Positions 11,401-26,400 of a DNA stretch of 47,386 nucleotides are shown here, piece by piece. The stretch is from an uncultured Clostridia bacterium (GTDB lineage Bacteria; Bacillota; Clostridia; Christensenellales; UBA1242). The notes under the pieces are model-generated. The model did not search any database. It saw only the letters and a list, made by a program, of their open reading frames with translations, and was not told where the DNA came from. Both the position numbers and the translations under genes were made by a program. The stretch covers positions 1 through 47,386 of the forward strand of contig CALBHW010000016.1 in NCBI GenBank assembly GCA_937893125.1, given 5' to 3'. Position 1 is the first letter of the stretch; each line of letters begins with the position of its first letter.

Positions 11401-14400
11401 GAAGGCGATTATGCTAATTACAAGTTTGGCTCTGGATTTAGACTTGCGACAGTTGTTGCGGGCGAGTTTGATAGTTTAAAGAGTACTCTTTATGTTTACG
11501 ATAAAACAAACCCAAATTTCTTCATTTCAGCGAGTGCTTTAACATATGACAAAAATACAAAATATTACACAAAAGGTGCGGATAGTTATCATATTGAAGC
11601 AAAAAACGGCGACACAATTTCTACAATTGCGAACTTAATCGTAAGCGAAGACGATTTCCGAGGATTTGTTGACAATAGATATAATTATTCGACAAAAGAC
11701 CTTATCATCGACGAAAGTTTTGGTGATGTAATATATCTTTGCGCTTCATATGAAGCATATGTTTATTTCGAACTCAACGGCGGAACATATGATAGAGAAA
11801 ATACAATCGAAGAAAAGGCGTTAATTTCTGACGGCGATAGTTATTATATCGACCTTCCAGTTAAGGTAAAAGACGGAAGCGGATTGTTTAGTAAAACTGC
11901 CTATGCTTTCTATGGCTGGTCGGATACATATAAGGATTATGCAACCTTAATTTCAAGTGCGTATGATGAAATTAGATATTCTTCTCTTGAAGCGTTTAAT
12001 AGTGACGCGAGAATAAAATATGTTTATTCTTATGACGCAAATAGTGGCGCGTTTATTCAGTCATCAACTTATGTCGAAAATAAGCCATATTACATTAAAA
12101 AGGTTTCAAGTGACGGCGTTTTGTCAACGGCAACTCGCTATACCTTAGATCAAGTAATAAGTAAAACTTTGTACGCTATTTGGGTGCCATATGAACTTAC
12201 ATTTACCTTTACAAGCAAACAAAGTTCAAGCGAAACAGCAACTGGAAACAACGCTCTTGTTAAACTTATCATAGCAAAATACGACGAAGAAATGACTTTC
12301 CCTAATACTTCTGACCCTATTATTTCAAAGTGGTCGAACGGAAGCAAAAAAATTGAGAGCTGGAGAATTAACGGTATAAGTGGTTCGGTTTCAAAAGCGT
12401 TCTATTTTAGCCACGACCAAAAGATTTTGGTTTCAGAACTCTTTAATATGGTCGGCAAAAATGCGCCAGCATCAACAAGAGACACAAGCATAGATGTGTT
12501 CTCAAGGTGGGCGGAAGAAGATGTTACTGTAAGAATTTATCTCGGCAAAGTTTCGACTTCAAGTTTCCTTGGCAAAGACAAATATCCACAATATGGTTAT
12601 GAAATAGTTAAGGACGGTGACGATTTGTACCTTGTCAGTGAAAGTAGGTCAATCGGCGAGTCGTTTACACTTCCAGCGCTTGACGATATGTATCAGTTCG
12701 GGAAATGTGCCGTCGGCTACTCTTCAAATAAAGGTGATAACTCGTATTCGGGCGGAAGCGTTGTTAGACTTGAATCTGACATCATTTCACTTGTCGAAGG
12801 CAAGCAAATTTGCGACTTTATCGTAACGTGGCAAGACGCTCAAGCGTATATTAAAAATTTCTATGGTGTAAATCATAAATTCTTCGCATCATTTGACACT
12901 TGCCTTAGGGAAGCGGTCAACTTTGTAAACAGTTCGGGTGACGCTCTTGACGCACAAGAAGTTGTCATTTTAGGCAACGCTGATAGACTTTATGTTGGCG
13001 CGACTTCGGGCGGTGCGTATGCAGGAATAAGTATTGGACAAAATAAGACGCTTGTAATAAGCGTTGATAGTTCGGTGGCGAAAAAGGTTGAAATTTCACG
13101 CGCTTCGGGGCTTAAAAACGAAATGTTTGTTGTCTCTGGCGGAAAACTTATATTTAATGAAAGTTTGAAAGCGACAATTGAAATTATTGGAAGCGGTGAT
13201 TCCGCATCTCCATTATTCTCCATTGCAAATATCGGGGAATTACAACTAAACGCGGGTGTTGTGATTAGAAGCAACACATCCTTAGCACATGGCGGAGCAA
13301 TACGCGTGACTTCGGGCTCAAAAGCAACGCTAACTCGTGTAAGTTTTGAAGATTTGAATGTAACAAGTGAAAACGGTCCAGCCTATGGCGGATGCGTATA
13401 TGCAGAAGAAAGCACAATTTTAATTGACTCTTGCGCATTTACAAAATGCGGAACAAAAGGTACTGTTGCGTCGTCTGGTGGTGCGGTTTATGCAAATAAA
13501 TGCACACTTACAATTAAAGATACAAGATTTACGGACTGCTATTCAGAACTTGCAACCCTTGGTGCAAACGCTTTTGGTGGTGCAATTTATGTTGAACAAA
13601 CGGAGTTTAATTTGACGGGCGACAGGGCAACGAACAGCACTGTTTTCACAAATAACAGAGCGTCATCTGGTGGCGCAATTTATCAAATCGGGAACATAAC
13701 AAACGAAGAAACGATTTCGGGCGTCGTTTTCCAAGGCAACAAAGCGTTGTACGGCAACGGCGGTGCGTTGCATTTGTCAGCGCAAGGTTTAAGGACTATT
13801 AACATTCTTGACTCATACTTTACAAATAATACGGCAACCCTTGGCGAAACGGGCAGTGAAACGGGGCTTGGCGGTGGAGCGTATCTTGCGATTGTAGGCA
13901 ATTTTGTTAATATCAAAAACATAACAGCGCAACAAAACACTGCGTTCTCTGGTGGTGGACTGTATATTAAAGGTGGCTTTGTCACGATGGACACTTGTGT
14001 CGTGACAGGAAACATCGCAAACGCTGATAGCGGTATTGGCGGTGGTATTGTTGTCGAAGGCAACGGAGCAGTTGGAACTATTGAATTTATTGACACTAAG
14101 ATTGACAGCAATAGTGCTTATAAAGGTGGCGGACTTTATATCGGCGAAGATATGGCAGTTAAAACCACTCGTTACGACGAAGAAGTAACAACCACATATG
14201 AAAAGGAAGGTGGCGGGACAATAACTGAAACTGAGATTATTGCACATTATGTTGAAATTTTCTCCAACTCAGCAAAACTCGGCGCTGGCTTATATTACGC
14301 GGGCGGACAAAATTACGCAAATACCGATTGTGTTATAGAACTTGACGATATAAGGGTCTATGACAACAAGTTCAATGGTTCGATAGACGAAAATGTTAAA

Positions 14401-17400
14401 GGTGGCGGAATTTATTTTGAAAAATCGGGCGATGTAAAGGTCATTATAAAAGATTCTTCGATTTATTCTAATACAGCTTACCTTGGTGGCGGAATTTACA
14501 CACAAGATGTGACGGAAATTAAAGACGGCGCTTATGTAACAATGAATATTGAACTAAACAATGTCTATATTTCAAACAGAACGGATGATTATACTTATAA
14601 ACGCAACGATGACGGCGAACTTGTCTATGATAGTAACGGCAATAAGGTTGTTACTTCGCATAGAGTATCATACAAAGACGCGAACAAAGCAACAATTGGT
14701 GCTGGGCTTTATATTGGACTAAATGCAGTTATCGACTTTAAGTCTGGCGAAGTTATGCAAAATTTGGCGGTTGAAAGAGCGTCCGCAATTTATAACAAGG
14801 GAACGATTAACTTAGGCGAAGTTAAAATCGGGAATAACCTTAACGAAAACAACGAAAAGAGTACAATTTTCAATGCGGGCGAATTTGTTTTCAAGGCAAA
14901 CGGACAAATCGGAAGCGGTCAATATTTCTATATTGAAAATAAAGTAAAAGACATCGAACAAGGCACATATTCTTATTACAACCTTACAATTGACACTTTA
15001 AACTTCACAAATAAGTATGCAATTGAGCAAATTGAAATTGACGCGGACGGAAACGCAAATGTAGTTTCTTCCGATGAAAACATTAGGATTGGGCTTGAAT
15101 TTAATGGAGATATTTTGGCACTTAAAGAATATTTGATTATATTCTCAAAACAAGAATATTTCACGCACACACTTCTAAGCGATGACATCGTTTATATGGA
15201 CAAAACGGAGCAATTCTTGCTTGTTGATAACCTTGAAGAAGGGAAAGGTATTGCGGTTGTTAGAAGCAAATATAAACTTATTTTTGACGACCTTATTACA
15301 GGTCCAGTTGACAACTCCGATGCGACAAATTATATTTCAATTTCCTATGAAGAACCTGTTTCAAGTGGTGATAAGGCAACTGCAAACGATAGAATTAAGA
15401 CCCGTACAGGTTACACATTTGAAGGTTGGGCATATTACTCAGCGGATATTGGTTCAAAAGCGCCAGAAGAATGGTTCGGGAAAAATATTTATGACAATAT
15501 AAATTCAGTCTCGCCAGTTTTCAAGAAATTTAGTGACTTTAACGAAAGTGGATTTGTTTATCAAAACGATTTCTATTTGTACGCGATTTGGAAACCAATT
15601 CAAATTAAGATTGTATATCTCTATGGCGTTGGCGAAAACTATAATAGACTTTCAGTGGTTGACGGCTCGGTTGTTGAAACTGTGGCAAGTAACAGCGATT
15701 TGGAAAGCCTAAGTTATACTACGCTTTATGACAAGGAATTTAGCATTTTATCATCGTCGAGACTTCACGAATATGCTATCTTTGATAGAGCGACGGGAAC
15801 AACTAAGGATTTCGAATATAGACTTGTGAACACTCACGGAATGAACTCTCTTGTATTTCCAGAACGCATTGAAATCTTATCAAATGGTGTTTTAAGCGAG
15901 TCGTGTGATATTACAGTTGACGGTAACAACTATTTGTTTACTTATCAAAATAATGTTTATCAACTTCTTCCAAAATATCGTCCAAATGGTTATGAATTCT
16001 CCTATTTCCAAGTCAAGAACGGTACAATTACAGAAACAGTTGACCCAGAATCAGCACTTATTGCAAATTCGGATAGGTGGGATTCAATAACTAACGAGAT
16101 TTACATTTATGTTTACTTTAAGAAAGTGGAAATGTCGCTTGTTCTTAACCTAAATACGACTCAAGAAAACGGCGGAATATATGATTTAGGGAGCGGAACG
16201 GAAAGAAACACAACTTATTCAAGAACAATGAATGTTGGTGACAATTTTGTTTTGCCAACCGATAGGTATGTTACAAAGTACGAAAGAGACGAAAATATAG
16301 ACGCTCAAAATTTGTTTGTCTATAACGAAGGCTATTCACTTGCCTATTATAGTCTAAGTCAAGACGGCTCAACGAGAGACTATGTTCCAGGCAATACTGT
16401 GACATTATCAATGAGTGCGTCTGGCGGAATGGTTTTGTATGCGGTTTGGGAAAAAGCGGTCGCGTATATTAAAGACGCAATTTCCTTTGAGGGAAGTTCA
16501 GCCTTTGCTCTCTACTTTACAACCTTAAATGAAGCGGTCAGCGAAATTGAATCTGACGCAACAAGTTTGACGGGAAGAATGCAATCGACAACTCTTTGCA
16601 TTTGTGACGATGTTGTTTTGACCGAAACAATAACATTTACAAAGGCGCTTAATCTCTACGCAGTAGAAAACAAGACAATTTCAATGTCTGATAGATTTGC
16701 ATCAAATATGCCAATGTTTATTTTCTCAAATGGCGGACAAACATTTAGTTTTGGTTCAAACGAAAGGGGAACGGATTTTGTCATTAGTGGTTCTTCAAAA
16801 TCACAAAGTTTGATAGTTGTAAACAACGGCTCATATGTCGAATTTGGCGAATCGGTTACATTTACGGGGGCTTTATCATCTGCAAATGGTGGCGTTATGA
16901 CGGTTCTTGGCGACGCAACTGGTGGTGCAAATGTTGTAATTAAAGGTTCAAAATTCCTTTCAAATAGAGCGCTCAATGGTGGTGCAATTTATGTGGACGG
17001 TGGAACGGTCAGAATTACAAATAACACAATGTTTGGCGACGCTGAAAAAGGCAATGTTGCGGGTGCAAATGGTGGTGCTATATATGTTATGTCAGGAAGC
17101 GTAATCGTTGAGCAAGCGAAATTCTCCTTTAACCAAGCAACTAATGGTGGCGCGATATTTATAAAATCGACGGGCGCATTAACTTTTGATAACGAAATGG
17201 CGACCGAAAATGCCATAATGTTTACAAGTAACTCGGCAAATACAAGCGGTGGTGCGTTGTACTTTGAAAGACAAGGCTCGCTTGCAAACGCAGTGTTTAC
17301 ACTTAACACTGCAACTGTCCAAGGTGGTGCAATTTATGCTAGAACGGGACTTCTCGTTGACGGAATGACCTTTAATGCAAACTCCGCTCGCGATGGTGGC

Positions 17401-20400
17401 GCGATTTTCTCTGGTGCAAATACAAGCGGGTTTGAACAAGAAGCGGATAGAAGAGCCAACCAAAATGTCATGGTTAGAAATTCGTCCTTTGTATCAAATA
17501 ACGCTTCGGCGACTGGTGGTGCGATATCTGGTTTCCATGTGACATTAAATATTGAAGTTTCAACTTTTACGGGAAATTACGCGTATAGGACGAGTTCGGA
17601 TATTGATGTATCTGGCGGTGCTATTTATATGGACAATGCTGACGCTTACATTAAATCGTCTACTCTTAGTGGCAACTATTCTCAACGCGTTGGCGTCTCT
17701 TATGGTGGCGCGATTAGTGCTATAAACAGCAGTAAAGTTGACATTAACGCACTAAATGCAAGTGGCAATCCAACAATTCTTAGCAAAAACGGCTTCACAA
17801 GCAATCCAGCTCCAGCGTCAAAGACATATTATGGCGGTGCGATTTATCTTAAAAATAATTCAGTCCTTACGATTTCTAATGCTCACCTAATTGACAATAG
17901 AGCGATAAAAGACGGTGGTGCGGTAAGCCTTGACGGCTCCAACATAATTATTGGGCAAAAGGTTTATATAGCACGAAATATCGCAGGCGCAAATGGTGGC
18001 GCTATTGCGACAAGTAAGGCAAGTTTGCTACTTTTCTCGAAAGTTTCAAGTAGTGAACAATCTTATATCTTTAACAACACTTCACAAAGCGGAAAAGGTG
18101 GTGCATTCTATATCGCGACCACAACTTCTTCCACGCAAACATTTACCGTTTCGACCATTGCTGGAAACACTGCAAATGGTAACGGCAACGAAATTTACAT
18201 TGCAAGCGGAACGGTCAGTTTGAACGGAGCGATGTTTACAACAGGCAACGGCTCTATTGAATTTGAAGGCAAGAATTATAACTTAAAGAGCCTTGACACG
18301 GGCGTTGCAATATATGTTGATTCGGGCGCGAGGCTTATTCTTCGTGGAAGCAATGTCGAAGGTGCAATTTATGTTGCTGGTGAAACAACATCCAAAAAAG
18401 CGGGACAACTTTCGATGAGCGAAACGGGGTACGCAAAGAAAGTTTATTTGACATATTCGTCCTACATCTCTTCAAGCAAACTTTCAAATGTTAATTACGG
18501 CTCAACTCACCTAAGCCCAACTATTGTCAGTGTTTTTGGCGTAACGGCAAGCGAACTTGATGTAAAATCCAATTTTGCGAACGCAAAAACTTTGGTCGAC
18601 TTTGGTGATGATAGCCAAGCGACAGTCAATCACGAACTTGACTTTAATATCGGAATTTTGTCCGAATTGTCGCTTGATAGTTATCTTAAAGCGGACGAAG
18701 AAAAGCAAAACGCAAGTAGAATTCCAAAATTTATTAGGTATAAGTATAGAAACACGCTTAGAGTTGTCAAAATGGCGGAAAGTATAAGGGTTAATCCAAA
18801 TGGCGGTAAGTTAACTCTTGACGGCGAAACATATGACAGTACTTTTGAGTATAAGTTTAAAGATGAGACAGAAGGAATGTCTTTCCTTGGTCGCATAACA
18901 GGCAAGAAAGTAGGCTACACTTTGAGCCCAACATTCAAGGCTGATCTTGTAGAATATACAAAGGATAGCCAAATCCCTGTTGTAGAAATTACAATTTTGG
19001 CGCAATGGACGGAAAAAATTTATTCAGTTGGAGCAATTCACAATCCAACATTAAACTTAGACTTAACTGATGACGACGGCAATTTTGTGTTTACACCAGA
19101 AGTCGTGTCAAAGAGTTCGATGAGAATTTCAGGGTCGCTATATTTCCAACCACTTTATCAACAATACTATACATTTAAGAGTTATCTTATCGTGTTTGAA
19201 AATGAGACGGCGGACGGCGTTAAAACCTATCATTCAACAAATAAATATGTCGGAGTAAACGACGCGACAAAGACTCGTGTGTCCTTCAATTTGTCACAAA
19301 GTTTCCTTGGAGAGGAAGAATATGACGCACTTGGCGATTGCAACGGGAATATTTATCTTGTTGCAAAATATGACCCAAATATTGTAAAGTTTGAGATAAG
19401 CGCGGGCGATCCAAATGCAATTCCAGTCACAAGGGAAAATCCAACGGAAGAATATCTACACGGCGCGCATAGTAGGGCGATCGTTGACGGAAAAGTTGTT
19501 TACGAATATTATCAACATCAACTCTCTGTTAGTGTTTTCAACTTTATTCAAGATTTCACTCTTAAAAATCACGCGGTTAAGTATTTTGACATTGACACGG
19601 TAACTGATAAGGGCGTCAAAGCGTCGGTTTCTCTAGAAGAAATGGATTCTTCGACAATGTATTCGGTCAACATTAGTGATAAGAGTTTGGTCTCTTTGAC
19701 TTGCAACTGGTTTGAAATTGTTGCTTACATCACAAGACAACTTGAAAATAGCAAACAACAAATTGACTATATTGAAGAAAGCAACCTTTATAGCAAAATT
19801 GAGACGTTAACGCACAATGACAAGTTGTATTTTGTAAAAGATTCAATTGCTTTAACTCAAACAATCGATATTGCGTCAGCGGGAAATATTACAATTTCTT
19901 CGACGGATAATATTATGTTTACAAGAGCTAGCGGATTTACTGGTACAATGCTTAAAGTCTCAAATGATACAACAGTTACTATTGTTGACAATGTGTTCAC
20001 ATTGACATTTGACGGCGAAAACAAGATTTCGACATCGTCCCTTGTTGAAATTGAAAGCGGAGCACTTATAGCGTACAAGCCTTTGATTGTTAGAAACAAC
20101 AACACAAGGTCTAATAAAGCGGGTATCGTAAACAAGAGTGTTTTAAATCTCTTAGGCGCGACAATTACGGGCAATGTTAATGCGCTTGACGGAAACGGCG
20201 GTGGTATTTATTCGAGCGGTTCAAAACTTGTTATAGGCGAACCTATGTCGGAAAAAATCACATCTTCAAGTGATGTCACGACGATTTCAAGGAACTCCGC
20301 AACAAACGGCGGTGGAATTTATGTTGCGTCTGGTGAATTTATTTTAAACGGCGTACAAATTTCAAATAACACTGCTACAAAAGGCGCGGGCGTCTACTTT

Positions 20401-23400
20401 AATGGCAACGGCACGGGAAGCAGAATGTCGGGAGGGAAGATTACCGACAACAATGGCAGTATATTAGCACTTACTGGAAAAGATATGCCACAACGTTTTG
20501 GTGGTGGAATATATCTCGCTCAAAATTGCGGAAAATTTGCAATTGACGGCGAAGAAGTGTTGATTTCTGGTAACAGAGCGGACTTTGGTGGCGGTATTTA
20601 TTGCGAAGGAAACAACGAGTCAAGTGCAGAGTTTAATGTTCTTTCCATTCTAAACGGAACAATATCATCTAACCGCGCGTTTGAATATGGTGGTGGATTA
20701 TGTATTGGTGATAAAACAAATTCGCCAAGCAAGCAAGTCGTTGAAATAACGGGCGGAACAATCACTCAAAATAGAGCAACAAATGGTGGCGGAATTAGTG
20801 TGTTTAGGGGCAAAGTTTCGCTTTCAGAGGACGCAGTTGTTGAAAGAAACGACCTACTTGCTATTACAGGAAAAGGTAGCGAAATATATATCTATTCAGC
20901 AAGCGCGGACAACTCAGGAACGGCAAATCTTTCTGGCGGACGCGTTGGGGACACAAGTGGAAATGGCGACATATATATTGATTATGATGTTTTAGGTTTT
21001 GGTCACTTAAATCTTAGTGGCGATGTCGAAATCTACGCAATTGTCACTATAAAAAACGGCAACGCAACGGGACGCGAAACTCTTGTAAGTGTTGTAAGTG
21101 CTTTAAGTGATGACATCCCAGTTATAAAGGTAAACCCAACAAATAAGCCAACGGTTGCTGGAGAGTACTATCCAATTATTAAATTTGCGGGCAACTTAGA
21201 ATGTACTTGCGACAAGTTTATTTTGAGCGAGCAAGGCGAGTACAGAGTTAAGGCAAACGGGCAATATATAGTTGTCGCACAAGCGTATTTCACATTAACA
21301 TTTGACGCTGACGGCGGAGATATTGAGTACAACGGCACTGAAAATTACACAATTGACGGCAATAACCTTCAATTTGAAGTCAAATACAATACTTCGATTA
21401 AAAACATTTTAGACAATATTCTTGTCAGTTTCTCAAATAGAAGATTCCTTTACTGGATTGACGAAAATAGTGAGCAACTAAGGTCTAACTTTATGCCATA
21501 TAAAGAAACGACTTTGAGAGCCGTTTGGTCGGGCGAGTTCTACTATCTTACAATCGATTTTAATGATTCAAAGACGGACAAAAAGGTAAGATTTACGGGT
21601 AGTTTACTTGACACTGACACATATTATGAGACCGAAGGTCAAATTACAATGGAAGTCAACATTGACGACGGCGCGACGACCTTTGGACAACAAGCGATTG
21701 CTAGAATTGCAAGTCACCTTTATAGAAGTGGTTATAATCTTGCAGGATTTAGTTTGTCGCAACTTTCAATTACTTTTGACAAACAAGGCAACGGTTTTAA
21801 AATGCCAAATGACGATGTTATAGTCTTCTGTATGTGGGCGCAAAACTCATACACAATTAGATTTAACAGCAACTTTGACACTAATGAAACAAAGACCGTA
21901 GAAGTTTTGGTTGACGACTTTGCCTATCTTGACGCGACATTTGATAGACAAAACTATCATATCGCTTCTTGGAGCAAAGACGGAACGACATTCAACTACG
22001 GCGAACGAGTTATCAATTTGCACGATAAATTTGGAATTACTCTTGTTAGTGAAGATACAGTTTACATTGACCTTTATGCAAATTGGGAAGAAGATAGTTT
22101 CTCTGTAACATTTGATTCTAACGGCAAAACAGTAACAGATACTATCGAAAGTAGAACAGGCAATTATATCGACGACTTTATTTTGGACGCAGACAAATTC
22201 TATGTCGTCGACGGCTATACGCAAGTTGGTTGGTCACTAAATAAGGATGCAACATACGAAGATAGCGAAGTCTATGCGCTCGGTAGTAAGTTTATCAACC
22301 TAGAAAAACTTGACGAAGTTACTTTGTATGCAATTTTCAGACCTAACTATTATAGTGTCAACCTAAAAGACTATATGGGTAGTAACTACTTTGCGGGCAA
22401 CTTCACATTTGATAAAGCGCAAACTCTTCCAAGAATGTTTGAAGAGTCTGACACAACACAATCGAGCCCAAGACTTGGACTTAACACAAAAACTACTCAA
22501 TATTTTGCGGGCTGGTCAATTTACGAAGATGCCGATGTGGCGATGTACAAAGATGGCGAAACGGTCGTAAATCTTGCTAAAAAGACGAATTCGGTAACTT
22601 TATATCAAGTTTGGGTCAACTATAAAGTTGTTGTGACTATTTCGGGCGACTCCTTTATCGTTCTTGCGGACGAAAATGGAAGATTGTCACTTGATAGCTT
22701 GGATATTTATAAATATGTTCAAGTTGGAAATAGACCAAGTCAAATATCCTTTGAAGGAAGTTCAACTACTGGTGCGTACGAAAATGGAAGAATTGAGGTC
22801 GCAATCCCAACATCAATTGTAGGGGACAGCGTAAATGCAACAATTTCGACTGTACCAGCAAGTTACAAATTAAATTTCTATAATGGAAGTTCGCTTCTAT
22901 CCACTTCAAATGTCAGTTTGAATGGTAACCTTAATTTGCCAACTAATTTCAAAGGCTTCTCGACTCATAAAGACGCCTCAACAGTTGAAATTTTGGCAAC
23001 TGACACAACTTTGACTGTCGATTTACTAGAAAAATTGTCAAAATTTGTCGATTTGTCAAGTGAAGAAATAAATCTTTATGCGGTGACAAATTCAACATAT
23101 AATGTTAACTTCAATCTAAATAACGGCGATGCAAGCGTCTATCGTGACGGACAAATTTTGTCGTCACTTGGCGCGCTTTCGGGAAGTGTAGGAAATTCTG
23201 TTACAATTGACGCGTTCAACCTTGAACTTGTTGGCAACTTCTCACTTTCTTCGTCCAAATTTGGAACGCTTAAAGGGTGGAGTTTAGATCCAAATGCAAC
23301 TGAGCCTGACTTTGACGAAGAAAACAATATTGTTTCGTTTAGTGGTAACGTTACACTTTATGCGGTGTGGAATTACTACACGAACCCAGCATATTTTGAG

Positions 23401-26400
23401 TATAGTGATGACGGAACAAAGATTTTAAGGCTTAGCGAACTTGGACTTGATAGGCTTTCAAATGAAAAAGAAATCGTCCTTCCAAATTATAGTGTCAAAC
23501 GCGAAGGCGTGATGACTCTTGGCGAACCTATTGTGTCAATTGGCACTTTTGACCTTGATATTGTTTCAAGAAATTTTGTGACGATTGATTTTAGCGCTAT
23601 GAGAAATCTAACAACGATTAACGATTTGGCGTTTGCTAATCTCACAAATCTTGAAAACTTGTTGGGGCTTAGCCAAGAAATATCTATAGGTTACGGTGCT
23701 TTTGGTGGTGCAAATGTTAGAGTTATTGACTTTGCCACAGACGGCAAATATGTCTTTGACAATGACGGAAATATGTATGTTTATGAAAATGGAACATACA
23801 AACTCCACACATATCTTGCAACCAACACAACTCAAAATCAAACTTTGGCAATTGACGAAAATGTTGAAGAAATTTTGCCAAATGCTTTCTACAATACGCT
23901 TTTTGCAAGTTTAATTGTGAAAAATGTAACTTTAACAAATGGCGCTTTAACTGGCATTAACAACTTATCCGCAATCACACTCGATAAAGTGTATAAGTTG
24001 ATAGATTTGTTTGGCACAAATGTTCCAGTCAGCAAAGTTATTTTAGATTGCAATGTAACAAGTATCCCAGACGAAACATTCGCTGGGTGCAAAAACTTGA
24101 CAAAAGTCATCATTTCGTCGGGCGAAGTTGTCCAAATTGGAAATAATGCCTTTAAAGATTGCGAAAAAATGACTTTTGGAACAGAAAAAGGCGAAATCAA
24201 TTTAAGCAAAATCGAAGCAATCGGCGATTATGCTTTCTATAACAACAAAAATCTTCCAGAATACATTTCGCTTGACAAAGTAACTCAAATTGGTGACAGA
24301 GCCTTTGTAGGAAGTAACCTAAAAGGTATCAGTTTGTCAAGGTCAATTGAAAGCCTTGGAAGAGACGCGTCGGGCGAATATAACACAGCGTTTAAAGGAC
24401 TTACAAGTTTGACTTATGCGCGAGTTTACACGGACAACGCTCTTCAAGCGGTTACAAACGGCACAGGCATTACAAAAACCGCTGGAACTATTGTAACTGG
24501 CGCAAACTACTTTATCGCAAACGAAGAAAAACTTGACGGTTATATTAACATCGTTGTTGAAGATATGCTTGAAGTGTTCTCAAACAAACTCGTTTCTCGT
24601 GGATTGTTTGGCGACTTTGAGTCTGCACTTGACGCAAGCCAAGACGGGGACATAATTGTTATTAGAACAAATGTTACTTTGACAAAGACTGTCGTTATAG
24701 ACAAAAGAGTTACGATTGTGGCGGGCAAATCAACAGGCTTTAGAGTTAACTTCTCGTCCATTTCCATTAAACGCGCAAGCACGCTTCTTGACGACAATGC
24801 TTTTGTTGTAACATCAAGAAATCTTGTCTTTGGTGGAGAGATTGAAAATAAGGGCGCTTACACGACTGTTGATATTGTTTTTGAAGGTCGCAGTGACAGC
24901 TCTGCAAGTTTGTTTAATGTTAATGGCGGAACAATGACCATACTAAACAATGTTTCCTTCTCGGGAAATGTCGCGACAAATGGTGGCGTGATGACGGCTA
25001 CAAATTATAGTTCGATCCTTGTTCAAGGCGTTTTCTTTACAAATAACAAGGCTATTGGCAGTGGTTCAAGTAGCGGAAAGGGCGGTGTTTTCAACCTTCA
25101 AGACAGCGAACTTGTTTTGATAAATTCAACCTTTACTTCAAACTCGGCAATTCAAGGTGGCGCGATTTATTCTAGCGGAAATAGTAGAGTCAAAGTGTCG
25201 GGCGTAAACGGCGAAAGTTTGTTTGAAAACAACACTGCAACTTATGGCGGTGCGATGTATTTGTCGTCAACAAGTATTGATGAAGCCTACTGCAATGAAG
25301 TTTTAAGTACAACTTTCTCTAAAAACATTCTTAGTTTGACAAGCAGTGCGACTTATGGCGGGGGAATCTTTGTCGCAAACGGGATGGTGAAAGTCGCGGG
25401 TGGCTCGCAACTTTCGTCTAACCAAGCGGTGAATGGTGGTGCTATATATATTAGTAACGGCATTGCTTTTATTGACGACGCGACAATCGGCGGAAGTAAT
25501 TTAGGAAATAAAGCGACAAACGGTGGCGGAATTTATGTTGGCTCAAACGCAGTTTTGAGAGTGAGAGACGAAAAAGCGGTTATCACTTACAACTCAGCAA
25601 ATAACGGCGCAAACATTTATTATTCTTCATCTTGGACTTTGCCTGGCAAAGTGTCATACATTGAAGCAGGAACGATAGGTTACGGCAATAGAGTCGCTGA
25701 AAATATGGACAAACCAACTGGAATGGGTGCATATTTAGGCGGTGCAATCTATGTCGAAAAAGGCGAATTTGTTATTAAGAACAAAGCGAATATCTTAGGC
25801 AACATTGCTGGGCGTGGTGGTGCAATTTATGTCGCGGACGGCAAGGTTACGATTAAGAATTTGCATTCTCCAATAACCTTAAATGAGGCAACAAGCGGTG
25901 GCGCGATTTACATTAAAAACGGCACGCTTGACATTTCGTCTAGTGTTCTTCTTCAAAACACTGCGACAAGCGAAGGTGGCGCAATTGCAACTTACGGCGG
26001 AAAAGTGACCCTTCGTAGCGGTGACACTCCAACGAAATTATTAAATAACGACGCGAACTACGGCGGTGCAATTTATGTCTCAGGCGGGAATGTTGTTCTT
26101 CTAGCACAAAAAGACAGAAATGTCGTTTTGGAAAACAATTCGGCGACAAATGGTGGCGCTGTATACATTGACAACGGCTCATTTGTTACAAGAAGCATTA
26201 ACACTGTAAATGTTGGCGAGAAAAATAAGGAAGATAAACTTGTTAACATTATAAACAACTCCGCAACAAACGCGGGTGGCGCGATTTTCGTGACTGCGCA
26301 AATTAAGGCGGAAGTTGATGTAAGGATTAACAACTCTACAATAATTAAGGGCAACAAAGCGGGTAATCAAGGTTCGGCGATTTACACGAATTCTTCGCTT

